This document shows positions 13,456 through 21,088 of a stretch of 33,425 nucleotides of DNA, piece by piece. The notes under the pieces were generated by a model, which was not told the DNA's origin, ran no database searches, and saw only the letters and a list, made by a program, of their open reading frames with translations. Position 1 is the stretch's first letter, and each line of letters begins with the position of its first letter. The DNA is from a virus: IMG/VR virus record IMGVR_UViG_3300035698_020136, positions 1 through 33,425 of that record. One strand, 5' to 3'. The translations under genes were made by a program, and so were the position numbers.

Positions 13456-13478
13456 GCCCTTTACCTTATGGCGAGGGC
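13456..13478 (+). other. Intercistronic hairpin with loop TACCTTATGGC (copy 2)
   Basis: GCCCTT (13456-13461) pairs with GAGGGC (13473-13478, one G-T wobble) around an 11-base loop that differs by one base from the hairpin at 7762-7784. Four of the six stem pairs have changed on both sides. It lies 26 bases upstream of the scaffold gene, just after the preceding stop. Confidence 0.6.
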
Positions 13479-13504
13479 ACTCACTTTATAACCATGGAGG
13501 AATA

Positions 13505-14434
13505 ATGAGTGAAGAAACTAACTCTTCAGATGTAATTGAGAACACTGAAGTTACAGATCAAGAAACAGAAACAACAGAACAAAATTTAGAAAATCCAGGA
13601 GTGCCCTCAGAAGTTAATGAGGATCCTACCGATAAAGTACTTGACAAGATTGCTAGGAAGTATAAGGTAAAATTGGATGGGGAAGAAGTTGAGGTTGATG
13701 AAGATGAACTTATACGAAACTATCAGCTCAGAAAGGTAAGTGACCAAAGACTTCAAGAAGGTGTGAAAGCTCGTAAACAAGCTGAGTCTTTTCTAAACTT
13801 ACTTAAGACTGACCCTCAAAAAGTATTATCTGATCCTAGGATAGGTTTGGATGTTAAGAAGTTTGCTGAGGATATAATCTATAATCAGTTACAACAAGAA
13901 ATGATGACCCCAGAGCAACGTGAACTAGCTGAATATAAACAAAAAGTACAAGCTTATGAATCTCAACAAGCCAAACAAAAACAAGATCAAGAACAGCAAG
14001 AATTAGACTCAGCTCATAACCAAAAGAAAGATGCTTATGTCCAGGATATCTCTGAAGCATTAACTGATTCGGGTTTACCTAAAAATGACTTTACAGTAAG
14101 TAGAGTAGTCCACCACATGACAAAAGCGATAAAGGCTGGCTTCTCTAAAGTGAAAGCTGCTGAAGTAATAGATTTAGTACATGCTGACTATGTTAAGGAT
14201 GTGAAAGCTCTATTTGGATCATCTAGTGAAGAGACTTTAATGAAATTATTAGGTGATGAAGTTGCTGGTAAGATTAGAAACTATGATGTTGAAGAATATA
14301 AACGTAAAAATGCTATACCTAAAACAACTAATGTCAAAGGTAAAGATGGTAAGCCTAGGGTAAAAAGAAAGGAAAAGACTTTGACTCCTAGTCAGTTAAG
14401 AGCTAAAATTGAAAGCGAATACGGTCTAGACTAG
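13505..14434 (+). CDS. Capsid scaffolding protein
   Basis: The 309 residues have no globular hydrophobic core. The N-terminal 45 residues are acidic and Thr/Glu-rich, followed by a basic helix (RKYKVKLDGEEVEVDEDELIRNYQLR). A Gln/Lys/Glu coiled coil occupies about residues 140-180 (EYKQKVQAYESQQAKQKQ), and the C-terminal 40 residues are basic (KGKDGKPRVKRKEKTL), as in scaffolds that bind coat through a basic tail. Position between portal and major capsid protein is typical. The ribosome site is GGAGGAATAATG. The call rests on composition and synteny. Confidence 0.85.
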   Translation: MSEETNSSDVIENTEVTDQETETTEQNLENPGVPSEVNEDPTDKVLDKIARKYKVKLDGEEVEVDEDELIRNYQLRKVSDQRLQEGVKARKQAESFLNLLKTDPQKVLSDPRIGLDVKKFAEDIIYNQLQQEMMTPEQRELAEYKQKVQAYESQQAKQKQDQEQQELDSAHNQKKDAYVQDISEALTDSGLPKNDFTVSRVVHHMTKAIKAGFSKVKAAEVIDLVHADYVKDVKALFGSSSEETLMKLLGDEVAGKIRNYDVEEYKRKNAIPKTTNVKGKDGKPRVKRKEKTLTPSQLRAKIESEYGLD

Positions 14435-14442
14435 GAGATAAC

Positions 14443-15087
14443 ATGATTGTAGTATTAGGTGCTGCTGGATTTGCCAGAGAAGTAGCTTATAATATTTTAA
14501 CTATTAAAGGATCTTTCCAAAAGATAGTGTTTGTAGATGATACTACCGAAATAAAGAATATTAAGTTAATGGGTAAGGATTATCCGGTAGTAAAGGATTG
14601 GAAGTTTCCTACCGAGTGTAAAGAATTTTTAATAGGTATTGGATCTCCTAAAGTTAAACAAATACTAGTTCAAAAAGCTCTATCTGCTGGATTAACTCCA
14701 GCAGATACCCTAATTCATCCTAGAGCCATGGTGCAAGATGCTAAGATAGGTGTAGGTGGTGTAATTACTGCTGGTGTAGTTATCACCACTAATGTAACTA
14801 TTGGTGACTATATAATACTAAACTTGAATGTGACTGTAGGTCATGATGTCATTATTGAGGATTATGTGACAGTTAATCCTTTAGCAGCTATTTCAGGAAA
14901 TGTAGTCTTAAAAAAAAGAAGCTTTATAGGTACTTGTGCTTGTATAAAAGAAAAGATTACTATAGGTGAAGAAGCTATAGTTGGTGGGCAATCTTTTGTG
15001 AATAAGGATGTTGTAGACATGATTACCGTTGCCGGAGTACCTGCAAAAGTACTTAGAACATCTTTTATACCTTTCATGGACTGTTAA
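14443..15087 (+). CDS. PglD/NeuD-type sugar O/N-acetyltransferase (left-handed beta helix)
   Basis: The protein has both parts of this family. An N-terminal Rossmann-like domain opens VLGAAGFAREVAYNI (residues 4-18). A left-handed parallel beta helix with hexapeptide repeats runs from about 90 to 205 (AKIGVGGVITAGVVI, NVTIGDYIIL and onwards). His134 in VGHDVIIEDYV is the position of the catalytic histidine in PglD. Members acetylate UDP- or dTDP-linked 4-amino sugars, or sialic acid. The 214-residue length fits. It lies 8 bases after the scaffold and before the capsid gene, an unusual place for a metabolic enzyme. With the DegT aminotransferase at 843-1943 it could make an acetamido sugar. 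Confidence 0.92.
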   Translation: MIVVLGAAGFAREVAYNILTIKGSFQKIVFVDDTTEIKNIKLMGKDYPVVKDWKFPTECKEFLIGIGSPKVKQILVQKALSAGLTPADTLIHPRAMVQDAKIGVGGVITAGVVITTNVTIGDYIILNLNVTVGHDVIIEDYVTVNPLAAISGNVVLKKRSFIGTCACIKEKITIGEEAIVGGQSFVNKDVVDMITVAGVPAKVLRTSFIPFMDC

Positions 15088-15133
15088 TTTTTTTCATACT
15101 CTATTAATATACCTCTAATGTGATTAGTCTAAT

Positions 15134-15160
15134 TTAAAGGACGGTAAGCCTATCCTTTAA
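15134..15160 (+). other. 8-bp hairpin in the capsid gene leader
   Basis: TTAAAGGA (15134-15141) and TCCTTTAA (15153-15160) pair perfectly around an 11-base loop, CGGTAAGCCTA, which itself could form GG-CC pairs. It lies in the 185-base leader of the major capsid gene. No T run follows, so it is more likely an mRNA-processing or stabilising element than a terminator. Confidence 0.5.
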
Positions 15161-15193
15161 TTAGCCTATAATGATTCACCTAAATTCAATGAG

Positions 15194-15280
15194 ATGGTCA
15201 GTCCTACCGATTTGAAGAAAATAACTGAATCAGTAATTGATTTTATTATTAACTTTAAACATGAGGTAATTCATGGCTAA
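15194..15280 (+). CDS. Possible 28-residue leader peptide overlapping the capsid start
   Basis: ATG at 15194 opens 28 codons whose stop (15278-15280) falls just inside the major capsid gene, in another frame. This is the arrangement of translational coupling. The ribosome site is weak (only GAG) and the peptide has no recognisable motif. It may be chance; I list it because the leader is otherwise unexplained. Confidence 0.25.
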   Translation: MVSPTDLKKITESVIDFIINFKHEVIHG

Positions 15281-16547
15281 CTTAACTTCGCAAACCTTAA
15301 CAGGTTTTTTTAAAGACATTTATGGAGATCAAGTAAAGGTGATCCCAGAATGTTCAAAATTGCAAAAAGCAATTAAATTCGTTGAATCATCTAAGCAAAA
15401 TGGTGGAGATTATATACAAAATGTAATCTTAACTCAAGAGCACGGTGTTTCTTATTTAGCTAGTGACGCAGGTCTTGCTGGTCTTAATGACAGAGTACCT
15501 ATGGTTACTGGTAAAGCCAGTGTTAAAGGTTCTAACCTTTTAATTAGATCTGGTATCTCTTATGAAGATGCTGAAAGAGCTTCTTCAGACAAAAAAGCAT
15601 TTGCATCTCTAGTTCCTATGATCGTTGAAAACATGACAGAAAGTATTTCTAAGAGATTAGAAATTTCTCTTCTTTATGGAAATTCCGACCTAGGTACTGG
15701 TACTTGTGCTGCAAAATCGGGAACAACTGCTGTTCTTACTTTTGGAACTGGTGAATGGTCAGGAATCTGGGCTGGAGCTGAGCAAGCAAGAGTAGCTGCT
15801 ACTTATGGTGGTACAGTTTATGGTCCTTTTAAGATTTCTGCAGTAAGTTTTACAAATAAAACTGTAACTCTTGATGAAGTAACTGACACTAATGGAGCAG
15901 ACGGCGCTCAAACCGGTGATATTGATGATATTGCTGGAAATTCAAGTGTAGCACTTTATTTTTACGGTTCTATTGTTAAAAGTGACGGTTCTTTTAGAGA
16001 CATGATTGGTCTTGACTCTATCTTGACTACTTCTGGATCTCTATTTGGAATCAATAACAGTACTTATGCAATGTGGGCAGGTAATACTAAGTCAGTTTCT
16101 GGTAGATTGACTTTTGCTAAACTTTTAGATGCTCTTAATGTTCCTGTAATGAAAGGACTTCAAGAAAAGATTAAAGTTTATGTACCAATCGAAACATGGC
16201 AAAACCTTAACTCAGATCAAGCAGCTTTGAGACGTTATGACGGAAGTTTTAGCAAAGAAGATGCTGAATTGGGTAATCAAGGTCTTAAGTTTTATGGACA
16301 GTCTGGTGAAGTAGAAGTTATTTCCCATCCTTTCTTAAAAGACAATGAAGCATTTGCAATTCCTGTCGATAAATATCGAAGAATTGGAGCTTCTGAAATT
16401 ACTTTTAAGACCCCAGGAAAAGGTGATGACATCTTCCTTAACCTAGAAAATAACTTTGGTTATGAACTTCGTTGTTTAACTAATCAAGCTCTTTTTCCAA
16501 GACTTACAAGTACTTCTGTTAAGATTTATGGATTTACAAACGCTTAA
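15273..16547 (+). CDS. Major capsid protein
   Basis: The 424 residues follow the scaffold, have balanced composition and read like an HK97-fold coat: an N-terminal helical arm (TSQTLTGFFKDIYGDQVKVIPECSK), a spine-like helix (VPMIVENMTESISKRLEISLLYG, about 112-135), a Gly/Thr-rich insertion with beta strands (about 145-230) and a C-terminal beta/P-domain ending with GYELRCLTNQALFP. Codon choice leans to CTT, TCT and similar more than neighbours, as expected of a highly made protein. It has its own 185-base leader and is followed at once by a strong terminator. Identity rests on synteny and fold pattern. Confidence 0.9.
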   Translation: MANLTSQTLTGFFKDIYGDQVKVIPECSKLQKAIKFVESSKQNGGDYIQNVILTQEHGVSYLASDAGLAGLNDRVPMVTGKASVKGSNLLIRSGISYEDAERASSDKKAFASLVPMIVENMTESISKRLEISLLYGNSDLGTGTCAAKSGTTAVLTFGTGEWSGIWAGAEQARVAATYGGTVYGPFKISAVSFTNKTVTLDEVTDTNGADGAQTGDIDDIAGNSSVALYFYGSIVKSDGSFRDMIGLDSILTTSGSLFGINNSTYAMWAGNTKSVSGRLTFAKLLDALNVPVMKGLQEKIKVYVPIETWQNLNSDQAALRRYDGSFSKEDAELGNQGLKFYGQSGEVEVISHPFLKDNEAFAIPVDKYRRIGASEITFKTPGKGDDIFLNLENNFGYELRCLTNQALFPRLTSTSVKIYGFTNA

Positions 16548-16557
16548 GTATTAATTA

Positions 16558-16581
16558 AGGGGAGGCTAGCCTCCCCTCTTT
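16558..16581 (+). terminator. Strong intrinsic terminator after the capsid gene
   Basis: AGGGGAGG (16558-16565) pairs with CCTCCCCT (16570-16577) around CTAG; the whole 20-base element is a perfect palindrome. A short TCTTT follows. It would cap the abundant capsid message and give partial read-through to the next gene. Confidence 0.8.
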
Positions 16582-16596
16582 AAATGGAGACATTTT

Positions 16597-17112
16597 ATGG
16601 CTAAATTTAGAATAGACATAGACACTAATGTTGCAGTCTCTGAGTTATACCGTTTGGAAGCCGCTAAATCTGGAATTACAGATGTAATTAACTTGCATTC
16701 TGGAATTGAAGGTGGAGTAATAGATGCTGACTATGACATAAGGGTAGACCCTGTTGCAGCTGTATCTACAATTACATTTTCAGCTTCAGGACAACAAGCT
16801 GATGAGACATTAATAATTAATGGTATTACTTTTACAGCTAAAGCAAGTGGAGCAAGTGGAGATCAATTTAATATTAGTGGTGCTATAGCTACTACAGCAG
16901 CCAATATAGTGACTGCTGTAAATGCTTCTGAATCAGCTGGAGTATATGGGGTTGTTACAGCTTCATCTGATGCCGGTGTAGTAACCCTTACCTCTGATTT
17001 TTGTGGACTTGAGAGTAATGGTTTTACAGCTTCTGATACACTTACTAATTGTACAACAGTTGATTTTGCAGGTGGTTCAAACGGAACTAAGAGTACTCTG
17101 TCGAGTAAATAA
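16597..17112 (+). CDS. Probable head decoration protein
   Basis: The 171-residue protein is rich in Ala, Ser, Thr and Gly. Its middle (about residues 58-125) has the pattern of a small beta domain common in phage structural proteins: STITFSASGQQADETLIING, ITFTAKASGASGDQFNISG, then TAANIVTAVNAS. It stands alone between two terminators directly after the capsid gene, so it is probably made in high copy, as decoration or cement proteins are. No disulfide or catalytic pattern stands out. The identity is inferred from composition and position. Confidence 0.7.
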   Translation: MAKFRIDIDTNVAVSELYRLEAAKSGITDVINLHSGIEGGVIDADYDIRVDPVAAVSTITFSASGQQADETLIINGITFTAKASGASGDQFNISGAIATTAANIVTAVNASESAGVYGVVTASSDAGVVTLTSDFCGLESNGFTASDTLTNCTTVDFAGGSNGTKSTLSSK

Positions 17113-17146
17113 ATTTTTTACTATTTAAAAAATAGTTTTTTAAAAA

Positions 17147-17177
17147 GGGGAGACTATTCTGTTCTCCCCATTTTTTT
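17147..17177 (+). terminator. Intrinsic terminator after the decoration gene
   Basis: GGGGAGA (17147-17153) pairs with TCTCCCC (17163-17169) around a 9-base loop, followed by A and seven T. A smaller stem, CTATTT-AAA-AAATAG (17121-17135), lies just before it. Confidence 0.85.
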
Positions 17178-17226
17178 ATTAATTTATTACTTATAGACAA
17201 ACCACTTATAAATCTGGAGATATTTA

Positions 17227-19191
17227 ATGTCTGTAAAACTCACTGTAAATGGCAAAACCTTTGACTATCCTTCAGTACATGATGAAAATTGGGGACCTGA
17301 GAGTACAGCTTGGGCACAAGAAGTATCGACTTCTTTAACTGATCTAGAAACACTCAATTATACAGGACTTCATACTATAGGACCAACAGGTCTTCAAGGA
17401 CTAACTGGAGTTCCAGGACTAGAAGGAACTCGTGGTTCTCAAGGAACAACAGGTTTACATGCTACAGGTATTCAAGGAGCTACAGGATTAAAAGGTCTTG
17501 ACGGTATTAGAGGTGCTCAAGGATTAACAGGACTTAGAGGATTAACAGGACTTATAGGACCTCAAGGTCAGACAGGTGCCCAAGGTAGAACAGGAGTAAG
17601 AGGACATACTGGTATTATTGGAAATACAGGTCTTCAAGGACTAACTGGTTTTAGAGGAGTCACAGGACATCAGGGATATACAGGAGTAAGAGGACAGACT
17701 GGTATTATTGGAAATACAGGTCTTAGAGGAATGACTGGGATCCAAGGGATCACTGGTATTATTGGAAATACAGGTATTATTGGAAATACAGGTATTCAAG
17801 GAATTCAAGGAAATACAGGAGCTTTAGGACAGACTGGTATGGCTCCAGATAATCAAGGTACAACAGGTTTCCAAGGTGTAACTGGATTTCAAGGAAAGGA
17901 TGGTTTTCTAGGTGGTACTGGACCTCAAGGAATGACTGGACCACTAGGTAATACAGGAGCTCAAGGTTATACAGGTTTAACAGGATATACAGGAGCCCAA
18001 CCTCCTAATCAAGGTGAAACGGGAGTACAAGGTATTCAAGGAGCTACTGGAATACAAGGTATTCAAGGGGATACTGGTATTAGAGGGATGACTGGAGCTC
18101 TAGGTAATACTGGAGCTCTAGGTAATACAGGAGCTCAAGGTCCAACAGGTTTCCAAGGTGTAACTGGAATTCAAGGTAATACAGGTATTATTGGAAATAC
18201 AGGTCTTCAAGGACCTACTGGTATTATTGGAAATACAGGTATTCAAGGAAATACTGGAATTCAAGGTAATACTGGTATTATTGGAAATACAGGAATTCAA
18301 GGAGTCACTGGACATCAAGGTAATACAGGTCTTCAAGGACTAACCGGTGCTGGAATTCAAGGTGTGACTGGAATCTTAGGAATTGATGGAGTAACTGGAA
18401 TTAGAGGAATGACTGGAATCTTAGGAATTGATGGATCTCAGGGAGAAACTGGTACACAAGGACTAACTGGCTTATTAGCCGATCAAGGTGTTCAAGGTTT
18501 TCAAGGAGTAACTGGCGTACAAGGAGTAACCGGACTAGTTGGAACTACAGGACTAGAATATCAAAATGACATATATTACGGTTCTACTGGAAGTGAGGAA
18601 ATTCCATCTCATACATTTAAAGGTAATACCGGAATGGGTATTGCTGCCGAACTTGGAACATATAAAGCAACTATTCTTAAAACTGACTCAGGATCTGTAA
18701 ATTGGGATTTACAGGTTTGGTATTATGAGACAGGAAACACTTATATTTATGGGAGCAGAAAATCAGTTATTTCTGGTCCTCAGATTAGTTTTGTAAAAGC
18801 AGGAGATGCTTCTACAAAAGATGCTATTCCTCTTACTTCGGGTACTAACTTTGGAGAATTTGATTGGAGACCTAAAGGTGGTCCTGGATCTGTAGCAGCT
18901 TTTGGAGCTAAACAATCAGGAGCTACAGGTCTAGCTGCTAAATTACACTTCTCAACTCTAAATGTCACAGGTAATATAACAGAAAGAATGGTTATTAAAC
19001 AAGATGGTTTAGTAGGTATTAACAAAACAGCTCCTACAGTACAATTAGATGTCATTGGGGAAATAAATACTAGTACTTGTTATCAAACAGCAGGAGTAAC
19101 AGGACTTTCAGGTGTTTTAGAAGGTGCTACTTTTATAGCAACACTAGATGGTGGAATAGTGACTGGAATGACCGGTGTCGGCTGGAGCTGA
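17227..19191 (+). CDS. Collagen-like fibre protein
   Basis: After a 46-residue head with NGKTFDYPS and WGPESTAWAQEV, a pattern common at the N-terminus of phage fibres, residues 47-443 are Gly-X-Y triplets. Many are Gly-X-Thr (GNTG, GVTG, GIIGNTGIQG). Short breaks occur at about 77-81, 205-211, 257-263, 374-376 and 416-421. The last 210 residues are globular and include ERMVIKQDGLVGINKTAPTV, typical of fibre tips. It should form trimeric triple-helical rods with a C-terminal binding head. It lies between decoration and connector genes, so it could be a head fibre or a tail fibre. The repeats make copy-number change likely. Confidence 0.9.
   Translation: MSVKLTVNGKTFDYPSVHDENWGPESTAWAQEVSTSLTDLETLNYTGLHTIGPTGLQGLTGVPGLEGTRGSQGTTGLHATGIQGATGLKGLDGIRGAQGLTGLRGLTGLIGPQGQTGAQGRTGVRGHTGIIGNTGLQGLTGFRGVTGHQGYTGVRGQTGIIGNTGLRGMTGIQGITGIIGNTGIIGNTGIQGIQGNTGALGQTGMAPDNQGTTGFQGVTGFQGKDGFLGGTGPQGMTGPLGNTGAQGYTGLTGYTGAQPPNQGETGVQGIQGATGIQGIQGDTGIRGMTGALGNTGALGNTGAQGPTGFQGVTGIQGNTGIIGNTGLQGPTGIIGNTGIQGNTGIQGNTGIIGNTGIQGVTGHQGNTGLQGLTGAGIQGVTGILGIDGVTGIRGMTGILGIDGSQGETGTQGLTGLLADQGVQGFQGVTGVQGVTGLVGTTGLEYQNDIYYGSTGSEEIPSHTFKGNTGMGIAAELGTYKATILKTDSGSVNWDLQVWYYETGNTYIYGSRKSVISGPQISFVKAGDASTKDAIPLTSGTNFGEFDWRPKGGPGSVAAFGAKQSGATGLAAKLHFSTLNVTGNITERMVIKQDGLVGINKTAPTVQLDVIGEINTSTCYQTAGVTGLSGVLEGATFIATLDGGIVTGMTGVGWS
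17365..18555 (+). repeat. DNA-level repeats coding the collagen-like region
   Basis: Nine-base GGA/GGT-based units recur in phase for about 1.2 kb, including many near-identical runs such as GGTATTATTGGAAATACAGG at about 17619, 17700, 17755 and 18183. Such identity at synonymous positions points to recent duplication or recombination between units. Confidence 0.8.
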
Positions 19192-19206
19192 GCATAAGAG
19201 GTATAA

Positions 19207-19809
19207 ATGGATTTTTACATAAATTCTTATAACTGTAAAATATATGATCCGAAAGATTCTGGTAATTACCCTCAATCGGCTGAAGGGCTGTCTCATGAGC
19301 TTACTGCTCAAGGTGGAGCTTCTACAAAAATAGAAGGACAATTTTATAGATTTCCAGAAGGGTGCCCATACCCTTCTTATTCTTACACTATTACAGGAGT
19401 TTTAGTGGAACCCATATACTACCCTTTCTTCCCTACAGCCCCAGTATATGAAGTTGTAGATTCGAGTGATTGGATATGTTCTTTTGGTATGAATACTAGA
19501 CCTAACTTTGAGTTAGCATTTCCTAATATCACAGAAGAAGGTTTTTGGAGAGTAGAGTGGGCAGCTAAAGGTTGGACAACAAGTAATTTAACTACGTTTG
19601 CAAATGAAGTGTGTGACTTTTTTTACTCAGTTACACAAGAAGGTACTGGTAATTTTCGTGCTGAAATAATGAGTGATCCTCAAACATTTAATCTTCTTTT
19701 TTACCACCTATATTTTACTCGCCGTGAAGAATATATGGATATCCCTTATTTTTATAAAGGCAATAATCCAGGAGCTGATAGAATACACACTGCTAGCATA
19801 ATAGCATAA
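19207..19809 (+). CDS. Unknown probable structural protein, 200 residues
   Basis: The protein is rich in aromatic residues (Tyr, Phe, Trp) and Pro, with little Lys, and appears beta-rich: YSYTITGVLVEPIYYPFFP, DSSDWICSFGMN, FWRVEWAAKGWTT. It contains four cysteines (Cys10, 53, 90, 136). Following the fibre by 15 bases in the same operon, it may be a fibre-associated or receptor-facing protein. I do not recognise a family. Confidence 0.6.
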   Translation: MDFYINSYNCKIYDPKDSGNYPQSAEGLSHELTAQGGASTKIEGQFYRFPEGCPYPSYSYTITGVLVEPIYYPFFPTAPVYEVVDSSDWICSFGMNTRPNFELAFPNITEEGFWRVEWAAKGWTTSNLTTFANEVCDFFYSVTQEGTGNFRAEIMSDPQTFNLLFYHLYFTRREEYMDIPYFYKGNNPGADRIHTASIIA

Positions 19810-19844
19810 TCTAATAATTTAAACCTACAACGGAGGTACTACTT

Positions 19845-20195
19845 ATGCAAGATAAAGATAAAATTAAACTACTTAAGGATATTCTTGGAGATAAAGACTT
19901 GATATCAAAAGGAATCCTTAAGGAAGAAGATACTGAACCAACTGGAGTACTTTCTGTAGAAGCTGAGGGAGAATCTCCGGAGGATGCCAAAGAAAAAATA
20001 GTTGAACAACTTCAGACTATGGATCTTCCTGATGAAGAAGAAATGGGTGAAATTGTACCAGAAGAAATGGGTGAAGATGAAGAACTTGATGAGGATATGC
20101 TTGATGAAGAAGATCAGGACATCCTAGAATCTTTACCAGAAAAGACTCGAGAATCATTTAAGCAGAGACTGCTAGATAAAATTAAAAAAATGTAA
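19845..20195 (+). CDS. Very acidic small protein, unknown
   Basis: Of 116 residues, the region 55-95 is almost entirely Asp, Glu, Met, Leu and Gly (DEEEMGEIVPEEMGEDEELDED), flanked by basic helical ends (DKIKLLKDILGDK and FKQRLLDKIKKM). It should be soluble and disordered in the middle. It sits between fibre and connector genes with a GGAGG site. Possible roles are chaperone or DNA-mimic; neither is shown. Confidence 0.58.
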   Translation: MQDKDKIKLLKDILGDKDLISKGILKEEDTEPTGVLSVEAEGESPEDAKEKIVEQLQTMDLPDEEEMGEIVPEEMGEDEELDEDMLDEEDQDILESLPEKTRESFKQRLLDKIKKM

Positions 20196-20206
20196 AGGAG
20201 AGTCCA

Positions 20207-21088
20207 ATGAATCTTACTACTGCAGGAATCATATCTGATATTCAATTAGATGCTCTTTTACCTGATGGCATGTATGATGATTCTGATATTGTTTCTTTTA
20301 TGAATGAAGCTTTTTTTTCAGAAGTGTTAGCATTCATAATGAGATATCGTGAAGATTTCTTTCTAACTTATACAGATTTTGACGCTGCTTCAACTATAGC
20401 CATCCCTACAGATGCTATAGCTCAAAAGCTAAAAGATGTGCTGTTAGTGAAGAGTTCTACAAATTTGGTAAATGTCCCAAGACTTTCTATGAATGAGGTC
20501 GCTAGTAGCCACAATGGTGTGAATGGTTTTTATATTCAAGATAACACTTTATACTTTTTCCCTAACACACCTTCAAACACTGTTAGGTTATACTACTTTC
20601 AAAGACCTAAGTATTTAATAGATAGCGGAGATGATTCTGTTTATACTGTTTCATCTATATCCGGTACTAATGTACTAGTTAATAAGGCTCCGACAGTAGG
20701 TGCTCTAGATCTAACTCTATCAAAAGGTTATCAGCCATTTGATACATCAGCTATATCTTGTACAGGTTCAATTACAACTAATAATCATTTAGAAATGAGT
20801 GCAGCGGCTGCAGCAACAGTCACTGTTGGAGATATATTTTGTCCAGAGGGATACTGTGCATTTCCTAAAATACCTTTAGAGTGTAGAAATGTTTTAGTGC
20901 AAGCTTCAATAGTAAAAGCTATGGCTTCTATGAAAGATAAAGATGGTTATGCTATAGCTAAAGAAAATTTAAAACAAGCTATGACTTCTATAGCTAGTCT
21001 TATAAGTCCTCGTATTGATAATGAGGTTAAGAAGATTGTAAACATATCATCTATTTGGGGAAGAAACTCACGAGGATGGGGTAAATAA
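20207..21088 (+). CDS. Head-tail connector (adaptor-like) protein
   Basis: The 293 residues start with a helical part (IVSFMNEAFFSEVLAFIMRYREDFFLTY) and then show NGFYIQDNTLYFFPNTPSNTVRLYYFQRP (about 103-131). This strand-rich segment recurs in podovirus adaptor or gp4-like proteins that close the portal. The C-terminal third is helical (ECRNVLVQASIVKAMASMKDKDGYAIAKENLKQA) and ends in a Gly/Arg/Trp tail. It overlaps the next gene by one base. The role is inferred from pattern and from its place before the large tail protein. Confidence 0.68.
   Translation: MNLTTAGIISDIQLDALLPDGMYDDSDIVSFMNEAFFSEVLAFIMRYREDFFLTYTDFDAASTIAIPTDAIAQKLKDVLLVKSSTNLVNVPRLSMNEVASSHNGVNGFYIQDNTLYFFPNTPSNTVRLYYFQRPKYLIDSGDDSVYTVSSISGTNVLVNKAPTVGALDLTLSKGYQPFDTSAISCTGSITTNNHLEMSAAAAATVTVGDIFCPEGYCAFPKIPLECRNVLVQASIVKAMASMKDKDGYAIAKENLKQAMTSIASLISPRIDNEVKKIVNISSIWGRNSRGWGK

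Noticed and set aside
18118-18336. Open frame on the minus strand within the collagen-like gene, Ser/Thr/Cys-rich
   Set aside because: It is the antisense of in-phase nine-base repeats, has no ribosome site, and its composition is a mirror of the repeat.
17365-18555. CRISPR-like array because of regular short repeats
   Set aside because: The repeats are nine-base codon-phased units in one long open frame without unique spacers of constant length.
19823-19837. Hairpin ACCT...AGGT hiding the ribosome site of the gene at 19845
   Set aside because: Four base pairs are too few in this AT-rich sequence to support a regulatory claim.
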